Source: Pseudomonadota bacterium
GTDB lineage: Bacteria; Desulfobacterota; Desulfobulbia; Desulfobulbales; SURF-16
DNA: 35,094 nt
Reading direction: 5' to 3'
Assembly: GCA_018897105.1 (NCBI GenBank)
Contig: JAHILF010000066.1
Location: forward strand, 79,021 to 114,114
Numbering within the stretch: the stretch's first letter is position 1; each line of letters opens with the position of its first letter. The translations under genes and the position numbers were made by a program. This document shows, piece by piece, positions 17,625 to 25,489 of this stretch. Under the pieces are notes generated by a model. The model did not search any database and was not told where the DNA came from. It worked only from the letters and a program-made list of their open reading frames with translations.

Positions 17625-18766
17625 TGGATTAACCTCAGCTGGCCCTGGTCAATCCTGGCAGGATAGAGCGGCATCATGATCTCCTGGCTGCCGGCCTTGA
17701 GTTCATAATCTCCCTGCACGCCGGAATAGAGGAAGCCCTGGGAAAGAAGAAACTGGACATTCCGCCGGGAAACCTCATTTCCCTCCAGCAGCCCGGCGAT
17801 CATCTTGACGCAATCATAGCCATTGGCCGCCTGGTGGCTGAATGGTTTGCCGAAACGAGCTTTATAGTTATCTTTGAATTGTCGGGCATAGAGAAAATCT
17901 TCATTGTAGACCAGGGGTGTGCCCACATAAACACCATCCGCCTCGGCCATTTCCGTGACCTGGGGATTGGCGGCTTCGGAGGCGGCAATGAGATGCCCGG
18001 CATAGCCGGCCTGACGCAGTTGTCTGATGGCCAGGCGGATATGCCCGACCAGGCCCACCACGTAGACAGCCTGCATGGTGCGCACCGTCTCTATCTGGGA
18101 GGTCAGGTCCGCCGCATCATAGGCAAAGGCGACATCTGTGGCGCTGCCTCCTGTAGTGGCAAAACTCTGCCCGAGCAGTTTGGCCACGGAATTGCCGTAA
18201 GGATCATCGGCATGGAGGATGGCCAGTTGTCGGACCTTGAGAGTATTCAGCATCCGCTGCGCCACCCGGGCTTCTTCCTGGGAGTTTGTATAATTGCGAA
18301 ACACCCATCTGCCCTGTTCGGCGAATTGCGGGGTCGAGGTCACCAGCCCCATCAGCACCACCTGGCGCCGGGCGGCAAGGGGCGCCAGGACCATTCCCAC
18401 TGAACTGAGAGCTGAGACATAGAGGAGTGGCTGCTGCTCCTGTTCAAGACGGAGGAAAATCTTTTCCGCCTCAACAGGGCTTGATTTGCTGTCTTCGATG
18501 ATCAGCTCTATTTTCCGGTCATCAACCCCGCCCAGGGCATTCACCTCTTCGGCGGCCATTACCATGGCGTCACGCAGATCGACCAGATAGCCGCCCACCC
18601 CGGACAGAGGCAGGATCGCGCCGATGCGGATCGGCTCTTTTCCGCTTCCGGGCAAATCCTTGAACTTGAAAAGGATTGCCGCAACCAGGATGAGAGCGAT
18701 GGGAATTACTATTTTCAGTAACGTTGAGCAGGACAATCGTTTGCGGCAAATATTTTTGTCAGGCAT
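17621..18766 (-). CDS. Membrane-anchored periplasmic ligand-binding protein, LivK/Peripla_BP_6 family
   Basis: The protein has 381 residues from ATG 18766; the longer frame begins with TTG at 18814 and lacks a ribosome site. A basic N-terminus is followed by one hydrophobic segment (LLKIVIPIALILVAAILF) without an obvious cleavage site, so it is probably tethered to the inner membrane. The rest is a type I periplasmic binding fold of the branched-chain amino acid class, seen in IRIGAILPLSGVGGYLVDLR, the VNALGGVDDRKIELIIEDSK stretch and YDCVKMIAGLLEG. No ABC permease or ATPase genes are nearby. Its stop overlaps the sensor kinase start (ATGA), so it likely acts as a ligand-sensing accessory to that kinase rather than in transport. 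It is the first gene of the operon. Confidence 0.9.
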   Translation of the reverse strand: MPDKNICRKRLSCSTLLKIVIPIALILVAAILFKFKDLPGSGKEPIRIGAILPLSGVGGYLVDLRDAMVMAAEEVNALGGVDDRKIELIIEDSKSSPVEAEKIFLRLEQEQQPLLYVSALSSVGMVLAPLAARRQVVLMGLVTSTPQFAEQGRWVFRNYTNSQEEARVAQRMLNTLKVRQLAILHADDPYGNSVAKLLGQSFATTGGSATDVAFAYDAADLTSQIETVRTMQAVYVVGLVGHIRLAIRQLRQAGYAGHLIAASEAANPQVTEMAEADGVYVGTPLVYNEDFLYARQFKDNYKARFGKPFSHQAANGYDCVKMIAGLLEGNEVSRRNVQFLLSQGFLYSGVQGDYELKAGSQEIMMPLYPARIDQGQLRLIQ

Positions 18767-19102
18767 AGTTTCAATACCGATGTGAAACTGCCAGGATAAG
18801 GTATATCCCGGCAAGCATGAAAAAAAATCCTTATCCCTGATGTCTGCGAAGCTTACGATAAGCTTTCATCTGGGGATATTTCTCTTTGCTGCAGAATTTC
18901 TGGCTTCTTTTGGGGCAGGCACTTCAGGTTGAGGATATTGACACGCCTCAGATTGATACGATTTTTTCACCAACCATAATACATGTTAGAGACTGAGAAT
19001 GACAAATGTCAAGCAATTATCAACGAGATTTCAGATGAAAAATCAGGATGATTGGCCATATTTATAAAGGCACAGAAAAGCTAAGCCTTCCTGAATCGCG
19101 GC
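18767..19102. other. Intergenic region upstream of the signalling operon
   Basis: Both flanking genes run leftwards, so this segment should hold the truA terminator is not here but the operon promoter is; the truA gene lies to its right and ends at 19103. A weak 6-bp stem around 19081-19106 may serve truA termination. No convincing -35/-10 pair or open frame was found. The region is more AT-rich than the genes. Confidence 0.4.
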
Positions 19103-19900
19103 TCAGAAAAAGCAGGGACGAATCGCATCTGAGGCGAGAAAGCTGTCCAGTTCCTCCTGGTTATAGAAGGCCCGTTCAAAGAAAAGCCCCTGGGCCGGGG
19201 CGGTGAAAAGGCTGAGGTTGACCGGCTCCTGCAGGAAACGCTCGAGATCGGCAGGGGTGAGCTGCTCCCGGCCGATTGCCGCCAGCACGCCGACCAGGCG
19301 ACGCACCATCTTCCACAGGAAATGGGAGCCGACAATACGGACCAGCACCAGATCGTCTGTTTCCGCAACCTGGGCCTTATTGATCATGACCAGCGGCGAC
19401 TTTTTCTTGATTACCTGCCGGTCAGTAAATGAGGTGAAGTCATGCATGCCCACGAGCAATTCCGCGGCCTGCCGCATGACACCGACCTTGAGCGGTTCAT
19501 CCAGCTGCCAGACATAGCCTTTGCAGAAGGCGGTCCGACGTTTGGCGAGCTGATAGAGATAACTGCGGCCGATGCAGTTGTGCCGGGCATGGAAGCGGGG
19601 TCCGGCCTTTTGTGCCTCAAGAATGTTGATGTCGTGGGGCAGCAGGACGTTCATGCGTCGGGCGATTTCCTGTGGGGCATCAGCGGTTGCCGCCTCCAGA
19701 TGGGCGACAAACTGCATGGCATGTACGCCGCCGTCGGTACGGCCGTTGCCCTGCACATCCACCCCATTGCCATACAGTTCGCCTGCGGCCGCAAGCAGGC
19801 TGCCCTGGATCGTCCTGGCATCATCCTGCTTCTGCCAGCCGCTGTAGCGCCTTCCGTCAAACTCCAGCAGCAGCTTAAAGCGGTGTGTTTTTCTCTCCAT
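19103..19900 (-). CDS. truA: tRNA pseudouridine(38-40) synthase TruA
   Basis: The protein has 265 residues from ATG 19900, preceded by CAGG at normal spacing; the in-frame extension to 20116 runs through the neighbouring gene and is rejected. TruA converts uridines 38-40 of the tRNA anticodon arm to pseudouridine. Visible family marks are the start FKLLLEFDGRRYSGWQKQ, the catalytic Asp (D56) in GNGRTDGGVHAMQF (most relatives have GAGRTDAGVHA), FHARHNCIGRSYLYQL, and the C-terminal FLWKMVRRLVGVL. The length is typical. It follows the thioesterase gene by 4 bases, so the two are cotranscribed. Confidence 0.96.
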   Translation of the reverse strand: MERKTHRFKLLLEFDGRRYSGWQKQDDARTIQGSLLAAAGELYGNGVDVQGNGRTDGGVHAMQFVAHLEAATADAPQEIARRMNVLLPHDINILEAQKAGPRFHARHNCIGRSYLYQLAKRRTAFCKGYVWQLDEPLKVGVMRQAAELLVGMHDFTSFTDRQVIKKKSPLVMINKAQVAETDDLVLVRIVGSHFLWKMVRRLVGVLAAIGREQLTPADLERFLQEPVNLSLFTAPAQGLFFERAFYNQEELDSFLASDAIRPCFF

Positions 19901-19904
19901 ATTT

Positions 19905-20411
19905 TTACCTGAAAAATTTTGCGGTGACCATATCCACCAGACCGGGGTCGATAATACCGAGTTTTTTTGCTGCCGCACTTGTAAAGAGGGCAAAAATTCC
20001 TTGGGAGGTGGCGCAGCGCTCCCCGGCGGGATTAAACAACTCGGCAGTAAGCAGCGCCTCCCGCTCACTGGTTTTTTCCCGGACCCGGCCTGCCAGCCAG
20101 AGCATCTCCCCGGCAAAAAGCGGTTTTTCGAACTGCACCTGCAGGGATTTGGTCAACACCAGACGCTTGAGCAGATAAATGGCGGTCCAGCCCATAACCT
20201 CATCCAGCATGGTGGTGATGACGCCGCCATGCACCACCATCCCCCAGCCGCAGAGATGATCCGGCACCACCACCTGGGAAACCACCGAATCGCCGTCGGA
20301 AAAAAAACGCATGCCGAGTCCCGCCTTATTCTGCGGGCCACACCCGAAACAGAATCCTTCCTCATGCCTGGGCAGCGGCTTAAATCCTTCTGTCAATTCC
20401 AGTGGGTTCAT
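19905..20411 (-). CDS. PaaI-like hotdog-fold thioesterase
   Basis: The protein has 168 residues from ATG 20411; GGAGA lies about 9 bases upstream, whereas the longer frame begins with TTG at 20414. The hotdog signature is HGGVITTMLDEVMGWTAIYL, with the usual catalytic acidic residue after the HGG turn. An N-terminal CFGCGPQNKAGLGMRF motif is typical of PaaI/4HBT proteins that cleave acyl-CoA thioesters in the cytosol. The substrate is unknown. It precedes truA in a two-gene operon, an arrangement with no clear functional link. Confidence 0.88.
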   Translation of the reverse strand: MNPLELTEGFKPLPRHEEGFCFGCGPQNKAGLGMRFFSDGDSVVSQVVVPDHLCGWGMVVHGGVITTMLDEVMGWTAIYLLKRLVLTKSLQVQFEKPLFAGEMLWLAGRVREKTSEREALLTAELFNPAGERCATSQGIFALFTSAAAKKLGIIDPGLVDMVTAKFFR

Positions 20412-21081
20412 CAATAGTTCTCCGACTCCTATGATGGTTTTTATTAGTTAGAAGGTCATCGGCAAAATTATTTTTTTTGACACACAAATGCTTACTTTAT
20501 AACGGCAGCATTGTTTTATCAAGCTGCCGTTTATGATTTTTTCTGCCTAACACTCCATTTTTTTTTGTCTTTCAATGCAACCTTTTAGCGCATCTAACCG
20601 TTTTAATAACAAGATCCCTAGCCCGAGTTTCCATTTTACATGTTTCAAATTGAAAGCGATTCAAAAGCAGGTCAAGTTACCGTAACAGCAAAAATGCTGG
20701 AGAACAAAGAGAGCACCTGACGTCCTGTAGGCAACAAAAAATTCAGCGAAGGAGATGAAAATAACCGACCAAGTTTTACAGCTAAGCATATAACAAAGGA
20801 TGCCGGCAGAGTATCTTGTTCCATTCAAAGGGCTCCGGGAATTGGTACAGGCTTCCTAATGTATGGAGGGGAGATTTTATTTTACCAGTTTTGTCTTAAA
20901 TCTCTCTGTTTATCTGACAATTATCTCAATCCATTCCTATCTGCTCTGCAAAAAATCTTGAAGTCCCCTTAGTTCAAATAGCTGCGGCAGGTATGAAGGA
21001 AACAAGAGAAGAAAGTGTAAAAGTCTTATGTGTTACAAAAAAGTAAACACACAAACATCAAACATCAAAAAGGAGGAAAAC
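20412..21081. other. Long gene-poor spacer between divergent genes
   Basis: This is about 670 bases of AT-rich DNA. It contains a hairpin with a T-run (20501-20543) and a frame from 20622 that stays open to 20970 apart from one TGA at 20718. The translation (for example GQVTVTAKMLENKEST, SFTAKHITKDAGRVSCSIQR) looks somewhat protein-like but is not recognised and has no start with a ribosome site. The strong AGGAGG at 21071-21076 belongs to the next gene. Confidence 0.5.
20501..20543 (+). terminator. Hairpin with T-run, orphan terminator-like element
   Basis: aacggcagc (20501-20509) and gctgccgtt (20523-20531) form a perfect 9-bp stem, followed by tatgattttttc. No plus-strand gene precedes it. 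A TTGACA box at 20477-20482 lies just upstream, 15 bases from TATAAC at 20498-20503, but that would place the -10 inside the stem. On the minus strand it would sit in the leader of the thioesterase gene. Confidence 0.4.
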
Positions 21082-21444
21082 ATGAAGGGTTCAATCAGTA
21101 AAATTCTGGCGGTTCTGGTGGTGGGTGCAAGCTTTGTCGCTACTCAGCCGGTTTCGGCAAAACAGCTTCTCGATTGCAGCACCTTGGTGACAGGAGACAT
21201 CTGCACCATCAATTATGACTCCAACTCAATTGACGTTTCTGCAGATTGTGCAGATCCTGATGCAGTAGTAACCACTGTCTTCGGAATTCCGCTCGATTAC
21301 CTTGTCAAATGGGAAGTATTGGAGGTGGTCGAAGGTCTAGAAGTAATCATCAATGCCCATGAGTGTCCCACCTCTGGCAAACTCATGGCCTGTGATATCA
21401 ACGACATCGAACTACGTCAGGGCAACCTTAAAAACTACAAGTAA
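21082..21444 (+). CDS. Small secreted protein with five cysteines, unknown function
   Basis: The protein has 120 residues from ATG 21082, chosen because a perfect AGGAGG lies 5 bases upstream; the frame upstream of this has no ribosome site. Residues 1-26 are a clear Sec signal peptide (MKGSISKILAVLVVG, cleavage after VSA). The mature protein is acidic, about 94 residues, with cysteines at 32, 41, 56, 95 and 104, an odd number, so one may be free or bind a ligand. No known domain is recognised. The strong ribosome site and the strong terminator after it point to a short, well-expressed single-gene transcript. It may act in the periplasm or outside the cell. Confidence 0.82.
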   Translation: MKGSISKILAVLVVGASFVATQPVSAKQLLDCSTLVTGDICTINYDSNSIDVSADCADPDAVVTTVFGIPLDYLVKWEVLEVVEGLEVIINAHECPTSGKLMACDINDIELRQGNLKNYK

Positions 21445-21491
21445 ACTTGGCTGGAAATGACCAGAAAGGCTATTAAACGCCTTTTAAACAC

Positions 21492-21540
21492 AAGATTGCC
21501 GGGAGAAAAGGAAGTCTCTCCCGGCAATCTTACTTTGATC
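21492..21540 (+). terminator. Strong hairpin terminator after the secreted cysteine protein
   Basis: A perfect 15-bp stem, aagattgccgggaga (21492-21506) and tctcccggcaatctt (21517-21531), has a 10-base loop and starts 48 bases after the stop codon. The following sequence (actttgatc) is only weakly T-rich, so it may also protect the mRNA end. It also lies at the end of the minus-strand relic on the other side. Confidence 0.7.
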
Positions 21541-21557
21541 ACTCAGTAACTGAAGCG

Positions 21558-21897
21558 CTAATTGAAGTTACCCACGGCGACATCCTGGGTGGCGCTTTCC
21601 TTCCATGTTCCCCAAGTTCTGCTCACTGAAGGTGGTACCCTAGGCTAAGTGCACTTTCCACAGGCACTTGGAGGAATCCAGGACGACGACGTCATCCTTG
21701 CCGTCGCCGTTAAAGTCTCCCATCCTTACGACCTGATAGAATTCATCCCACTTTTCCCATGAGGTGGTTGAGAAAGCTGAGCCGGTAGATACGGCGACCA
21801 TGTTCTGTCCGGTCGCGGCATCCCAGGTGAAGAGGTCGTCCTTGCCGTCGCCGGTGAAATCAACCGTGGTGTCTCTCCAGGCTGTGCCGGTGGACCA
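21558..21897 (-). pseudogene. Decayed FG-GAP/VCBS-repeat protein fragment
   Basis: On the minus strand the sequence encodes two FG-GAP repeats with calcium-site motifs: VDFTGDGKDDLFTWD and GDFNGDGKDDVVVLD, each followed by tryptophan-containing strands (TSWEKWDEF, WKVHLA). The frame is then broken by a TAG after HLA, and a one-base shift is needed to continue as WGTWKESATQDVAVGNFN and a final TAG at 21558. The 5' side ends at a TAA directly before the first tryptophan, so most of the gene is missing. Such proteins are usually large, secreted and adhesin-like. This is the 3' stump of one. Confidence 0.8.
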
Positions 21898-21971
21898 TTA
21901 TGAGGTGAACGGGGATCTGAAAACAGGTCAACCGGATTGAAACGTATTATGAAACCAGTTTGATTCGGGCG

Positions 21972-22316
21972 TTATTCCGTAACTTTACCGTTTGAAAGAG
22001 CCCGCTTTGTCTCCTTTGCTTTGGCTTTGGCTTTGGCAGTCTCTTTTTCAGCATCGGAATCTTTGTAACGCTGCTGATCCATGTCCTGATCCATGGATTT
22101 TTCCTGGTTGATATTTTTGTGCTGTTCCATCTTGCCGGAACTTGTTGCTCCTGCCGATCTTGTCATCATACCCATGGAAGAACTCCTGGCGGATCCTCCA
22201 CCACCACCTGCTCCGCCGGCTCCGCCACCACCACCGCCTCCCCTTGCAAAGGCTTCTCCATTAAACATCATCAAACAGCAACATACTGTAAAAATTGATA
22301 AAAATTTAATTCTCAT
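21972..22316 (-). CDS. Small exported glycine-rich protein, unknown function
   Basis: The protein has 114 residues, with ATG 22316 preceded by AGGAG at 7 bases. A signal peptide covers residues 1-24 (MRIKFLSIFTVCCCLMMFNG, ending EAFA). A glycine tract follows (RGGGGGGGAGGAGGGGG), then a Ser/Met-rich stretch and a highly charged Lys/Glu/Gln/Asp tail (KSMDQDMDQQRYKDSDAEKE) that is probably disordered or coiled coil. No family is recognised. A role at the cell surface or in the periplasm is inferred only from the signal peptide. It lies next to the FG-GAP relic and has no operon partners. Confidence 0.72.
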   Translation of the reverse strand: MRIKFLSIFTVCCCLMMFNGEAFARGGGGGGGAGGAGGGGGSARSSSMGMMTRSAGATSSGKMEQHKNINQEKSMDQDMDQQRYKDSDAEKETAKAKAKAKETKRALSNGKVTE

Positions 22317-22629
22317 ATTTATTCTCCTTTTGATTTTTTGAGAAATTTATAATTCTAAAACGTTACGATGCAGATAAAAGTTCCATAGCTTTGAATATTT
22401 CCTATCGCCGTCACCATAACCCTGAAAGCATTTCCCGCCTTATTACATCGATATGATTTAGAAAATAATTTTTAATATGGCTATTAACAATTCTCAGTTT
22501 GAACTGGGGCATGTGCCAAGCACGCATTCAACAATCGAAGCGGCAGCTCGTGTTACCAAAACCTCAGAAAATTGAGATATGTTCTTATCATGCAGCAGGC
22601 TGAAGGGTATTCTTTGTCGCACAGGCAGG
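22317..22629. other. Intergenic region without a recognisable feature
   Basis: AT-rich spacer upstream of the glycine-rich protein and downstream of the HDOD gene, both on the minus strand. A weak ctca/tgag stem near 22565-22580 might end the HDOD transcript. No open frame, strong promoter or repeat was found. Confidence 0.4.
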
Positions 22630-23505
22630 TTACGATGTCATGCTGCTTTCCAGTTCCCCCTGGATTTCAAGGCTGAATCCCTTGACATCCCACAGCTTCT
22701 CTTCCACCGCATCCATTATTTCATCGAGATCTTTCTGGGTCAGGTTCAGGAGCTGCCAGGCCGTCTTGCTGAGCGGTGGAACCCAGACGTCATCTCCGTG
22801 TCCGTAGCCCAGCCCCCGTATCAGAATATCACTGAAATGAATAATGGAAGCGCACAGCTGCTCATCCTTGGCCTCCAGAGGATTGTGGTGGCAGGCAATG
22901 GGTTCGACAAGCTTGGCCGGAAGATTCCAGCTCTTGGCCAGCCAGCCGCCCACCTCGGCATGATCAATACCCAACAGCTCTTTTTCTGCCTCAATCATGG
23001 GAATCTGCCGGTCATGAACCATTTGCTTTAACGTTTCAAATTCCTGCTTCAATTCCATCTTGATGGCCACCTTGCCGATATCATGGATCAGACCGGCAGT
23101 GCTCACCTCCTCGGGATCACTGACCCCCAGATGCTTGGCAAGCACGCTGCAAACCACGGCACAGCCCAGGGAGTGCTCCCAGAGTTCCACATCCTGGGAT
23201 TCCATCAGCTCAAAGATGGAAGAACTGATAATAAGGCTCTTGATAACGTTGAATCCGAGCAGAATCATAGCGCTGTTGAGGGAGCTGATCTTCTGCGGAA
23301 AGCCGTAAAAGGCGGAATTGACCAGCTTGAGCAGTTTCGCCGCCAGAATATGATCCTTGCTGATCACCTTGCCCATCTGCTCGGTGGTGGTATCGGGATC
23401 CTCCGCCATCCTGGTCAGTTTGACAATGATGCCGGGAAGAGTGGGAAGATTTTTCACCTCCCGCAGGGCCTTACGAAATTGGGATTGTCGAGTATCTTCC
23501 ATCAT
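22630..23505 (-). CDS. HDOD-domain signalling protein
   Basis: The protein has 291 residues. The HDOD domain covers about residues 12-210 (LREVKNLPTLPGIIVKLTRM, ILAAKLLKLVNSAFYGFPQK, SAMILLGFNVIKSLIIS) and retains an HD-like LIHDIGKVAI and HHNPLEA. HDOD proteins are usually non-enzymatic signalling adaptors in motility, cell-cycle or chemotaxis control, although this one keeps HD residues. The ATG at 23505 overlaps the upstream stop by ATGA, so it is coupled to the 103-residue protein. The second ATG (23502) is possible. Confidence 0.92.
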   Translation of the reverse strand: MMEDTRQSQFRKALREVKNLPTLPGIIVKLTRMAEDPDTTTEQMGKVISKDHILAAKLLKLVNSAFYGFPQKISSLNSAMILLGFNVIKSLIISSSIFELMESQDVELWEHSLGCAVVCSVLAKHLGVSDPEEVSTAGLIHDIGKVAIKMELKQEFETLKQMVHDRQIPMIEAEKELLGIDHAEVGGWLAKSWNLPAKLVEPIACHHNPLEAKDEQLCASIIHFSDILIRGLGYGHGDDVWVPPLSKTAWQLLNLTQKDLDEIMDAVEEKLWDVKGFSLEIQGELESSMTS

Positions 23506-23813
23506 GAGGTCTTTCTGCCTGCAACCTTACGCTGCATTATCTTTTTTTTGATATACATGAGAGGTGGGACTTGCTTGACCCTGGAAAATCTTTTTTCAAT
23601 ATCACGCAGTTCCTCCGCCAGACTTTTTTCCCCTTCGACCTTTACGGGGTGCCCCTCAACCGTGATGTAGCTGATATCCATTTTCCTGATTCTTTCAATA
23701 ATGGTAGAGGTTAAACTCGTCCCTTTGCCGCAGAGAATCCGCCCATCGGAGGTCAGCACATCCTTACCCAGAACCATACCTTCAGCAGCCTGCATACTTA
23801 ATATCTGTTGCAC
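23502..23813 (-). CDS. Small conserved protein coupled to HDOD, resembles the N-terminal module of HD-GYP proteins
   Basis: The protein has 103 residues and starts at GTG 23813 after GGGAGG with 5 bases of spacing. The pattern AAEGMVLGKDVLTSDGRILC, then GTSLTSTIIERIRKMDISYI and VEGHPV, is like the short beta-rich module found before HD-GYP or HDOD domains in Desulfobacterota. Its biochemical role is not established. Coupling by a 4-base overlap suggests that it works with the HDOD protein, possibly as its regulatory half split off as a separate chain. Confidence 0.8.
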   Translation of the reverse strand: MQQILSMQAAEGMVLGKDVLTSDGRILCGKGTSLTSTIIERIRKMDISYITVEGHPVKVEGEKSLAEELRDIEKRFSRVKQVPPLMYIKKKIMQRKVAGRKTS

Positions 23814-24036
23814 AATTTCCTCCCACTCAAGTCATTACCGGAAGCAAAAATATTCCCAAACAGTTGACAGACGACTAAAGCAACATTACACTTGATAACG
23901 TCGGATTGACTTGTAAACGGCCAGAACCATAATTTACACCATCTGTTCATGTGAAGATCCCGATCAGTTTCCGGCTTCAAATTAAATCTAATTTTATAGA
24001 TATAGTAAGATTATACCTTTTCCAGGGAGAACTCAA

Positions 24037-24297
24037 ATGCCTATTTATGAATACGAATGCCAGAAATGCAAGAAGGTGACCGAAGCATTTCAAAGTGTAT
24101 CCGATGAACCACTGACCAGCTGTCCGGACTGCCACGGCAGCCTCAAAAAACTGATTTCATCCAGCTCCTTCCAGTTAAAGGGTGGCGGCTGGTATGCGGA
24201 TGGATACTGCAGCTCAAAGCAGGGTAAATGCGAATCGAGCTCGTCAGCTCCAACCCCCTGCGGCAAGGAAACCGCCTCCTGCCCCTGCACCACTTGA
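24037..24297 (+). CDS. FmdB-family zinc-ribbon protein
   Basis: The protein has 86 residues. Two CxxC knuckles are at C8/C11 and C29/C32 within MPIYEYECQKCKKVTEAFQS and SCPDCHGSLKKLISSSSF, the standard FmdB/CxxC_CxxC_SSSS domain. A low-complexity Ser/Cys-rich tail (SSSSAPTPCGKE, then CPCTT) follows, as in many family members. Some relatives were described as regulators of formamidase genes, but the general function is unknown. The start follows GGAG with normal spacing. It is convergent with queA. Confidence 0.93.
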   Translation: MPIYEYECQKCKKVTEAFQSVSDEPLTSCPDCHGSLKKLISSSSFQLKGGGWYADGYCSSKQGKCESSSSAPTPCGKETASCPCTT

Positions 24298-24313
24298 TTT
24301 CCCCTGCCCGACA

Positions 24314-24340
24314 GGAAGGATGAGCGTTCTTCATCCTTCC
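24314..24340. terminator. Hairpin between convergent fmdB-like and queA genes
   Basis: ggaaggatga (24314-24323) and tcatccttcc (24331-24340) form a perfect 10-bp stem with a 7-base loop. It lies 17 bases after the fmdB-like stop and 16 bases before the queA stop. No T-run follows on either strand, so it is a candidate bidirectional terminator by position and stem strength. Confidence 0.6.
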
Positions 24341-24355
24341 CGCCGCCTTGTCTCC

Positions 24356-25447
24356 TCAGGCCCCGGAAATGATCATCGCATCTCCATAACTGAAAAACCG
24401 GTAACCGCTCTTCACCGCATGGGCATAAGCGGTTAAAATCCTCTCCCGCCCGACCAGAGCGCTTACCATAAAGAGCAGTGACGATCCGGGCAGATGAAAG
24501 TTGGTTATCAGATTGCTCACCACCTTGAAACGATAGCCCGGATACATATACAGATCACACCAGCCCTCTTTTGCCTGCACCGCGCCTGTCGCATCTGCCG
24601 CAAATTCCAGGGCGCGGACCGTGGTGGTGCCCACTGCCCAGATCCGTCCGCCTCGGTTGCGCACTTCATTAATTTTTCCGGCTGTCTGGGCCGACACCGT
24701 CAGGAATTCGGAGTGAATCTGATGCTGGCGGATGTCCTGGACCCGCACCGGGGCAAAGGTGCCATAGCCCACATGCAGGGTCACGCTCTCCCGTTCAACC
24801 CCTTTTTTATCAATGGCGGCAAGCAGCTCCTCGGTAAAATGCAGCCCCGCCGTGGGGGCGGCAATGGCCCCGGTTTCAGCGGCAAAAACCGTTTGATATC
24901 TTTCCCTGTCCCAGGGCTCTTCTCCCTGCTCCCGTTTGATGTAAGGAGGCAGGGGCAGTTGCCCGTATTTATCCAACAGGGGGGCCAGCTCACCTTGAAA
25001 ATGCAGATTCAGCCTGGCTTTTCCTGCCGCAAAAAGCTCGATAACCTCGGCGGTGAGGTCTTCGGCAAAAATGATTTTCTGCCCGGGCCGGAAGCCCTTG
25101 GAGCTTTTCAGCAGACCTGTCACGTCAACCTGGTTCCGGCTGCCGGCTGCCGTCACAATCTCCTGTGGGTAATGCAGGATAAGCAGTTCAACCCGACCGC
25201 CGGTTTCTTTACGCCCCAGGAGCCTGGCCGGAAAAACCCTGGTGTTGTTCACCACCAGCAGATCACCGGGAGAAAAAAAATCCACGATATCGGTAAAACA
25301 AAGATCGCGGATGGCGCCGGTGATGGAGTCCAGGGCCAGCAGACGGGAAAGCTCGCGGCTTGGGGCGGGCTGCTGGGCAATCCTGTCCGGAGGAAGACCG
25401 TACTGATAGGAGTCAATGTTATACATCAGGGGAATTTTCTCTACCAT
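24356..25447 (-). CDS. queA: S-adenosylmethionine:tRNA ribosyltransferase-isomerase QueA
   Basis: The protein has 363 residues, within the usual range or slightly longer. QueA transfers and isomerises the ribosyl group of AdoMet onto preQ1 in tRNA, giving epoxyqueuosine in queuosine synthesis. Diagnostic segments are DLLVVNNTRVFPARLLGRK, TAGLHFTEELL, HVGYGTFAPVR, GGRIWAVGTTTVRALE and NLITNFHLPGSSLLFMVSAL. The ATG at 25447 is used; an ATG at 25426 (MYNIDSYQYGLP) fits family N-termini equally well and neither has a strong ribosome site. No other queuosine genes are in the window. Confidence 0.97.
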   Translation of the reverse strand: MVEKIPLMYNIDSYQYGLPPDRIAQQPAPSRELSRLLALDSITGAIRDLCFTDIVDFFSPGDLLVVNNTRVFPARLLGRKETGGRVELLILHYPQEIVTAAGSRNQVDVTGLLKSSKGFRPGQKIIFAEDLTAEVIELFAAGKARLNLHFQGELAPLLDKYGQLPLPPYIKREQGEEPWDRERYQTVFAAETGAIAAPTAGLHFTEELLAAIDKKGVERESVTLHVGYGTFAPVRVQDIRQHQIHSEFLTVSAQTAGKINEVRNRGGRIWAVGTTTVRALEFAADATGAVQAKEGWCDLYMYPGYRFKVVSNLITNFHLPGSSLLFMVSALVGRERILTAYAHAVKSGYRFFSYGDAMIISGA

Positions 25448-25489
25448 ATAGGAACTGTAATTTTTATTTGCTGCCTGCGCAGGGGAAAT

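Noticed and set aside
20477-20503. Plus-strand promoter TTGACA/TATAAC
   Set aside because: The spacer is only 15 bases and the -10 overlaps the terminator-like stem.
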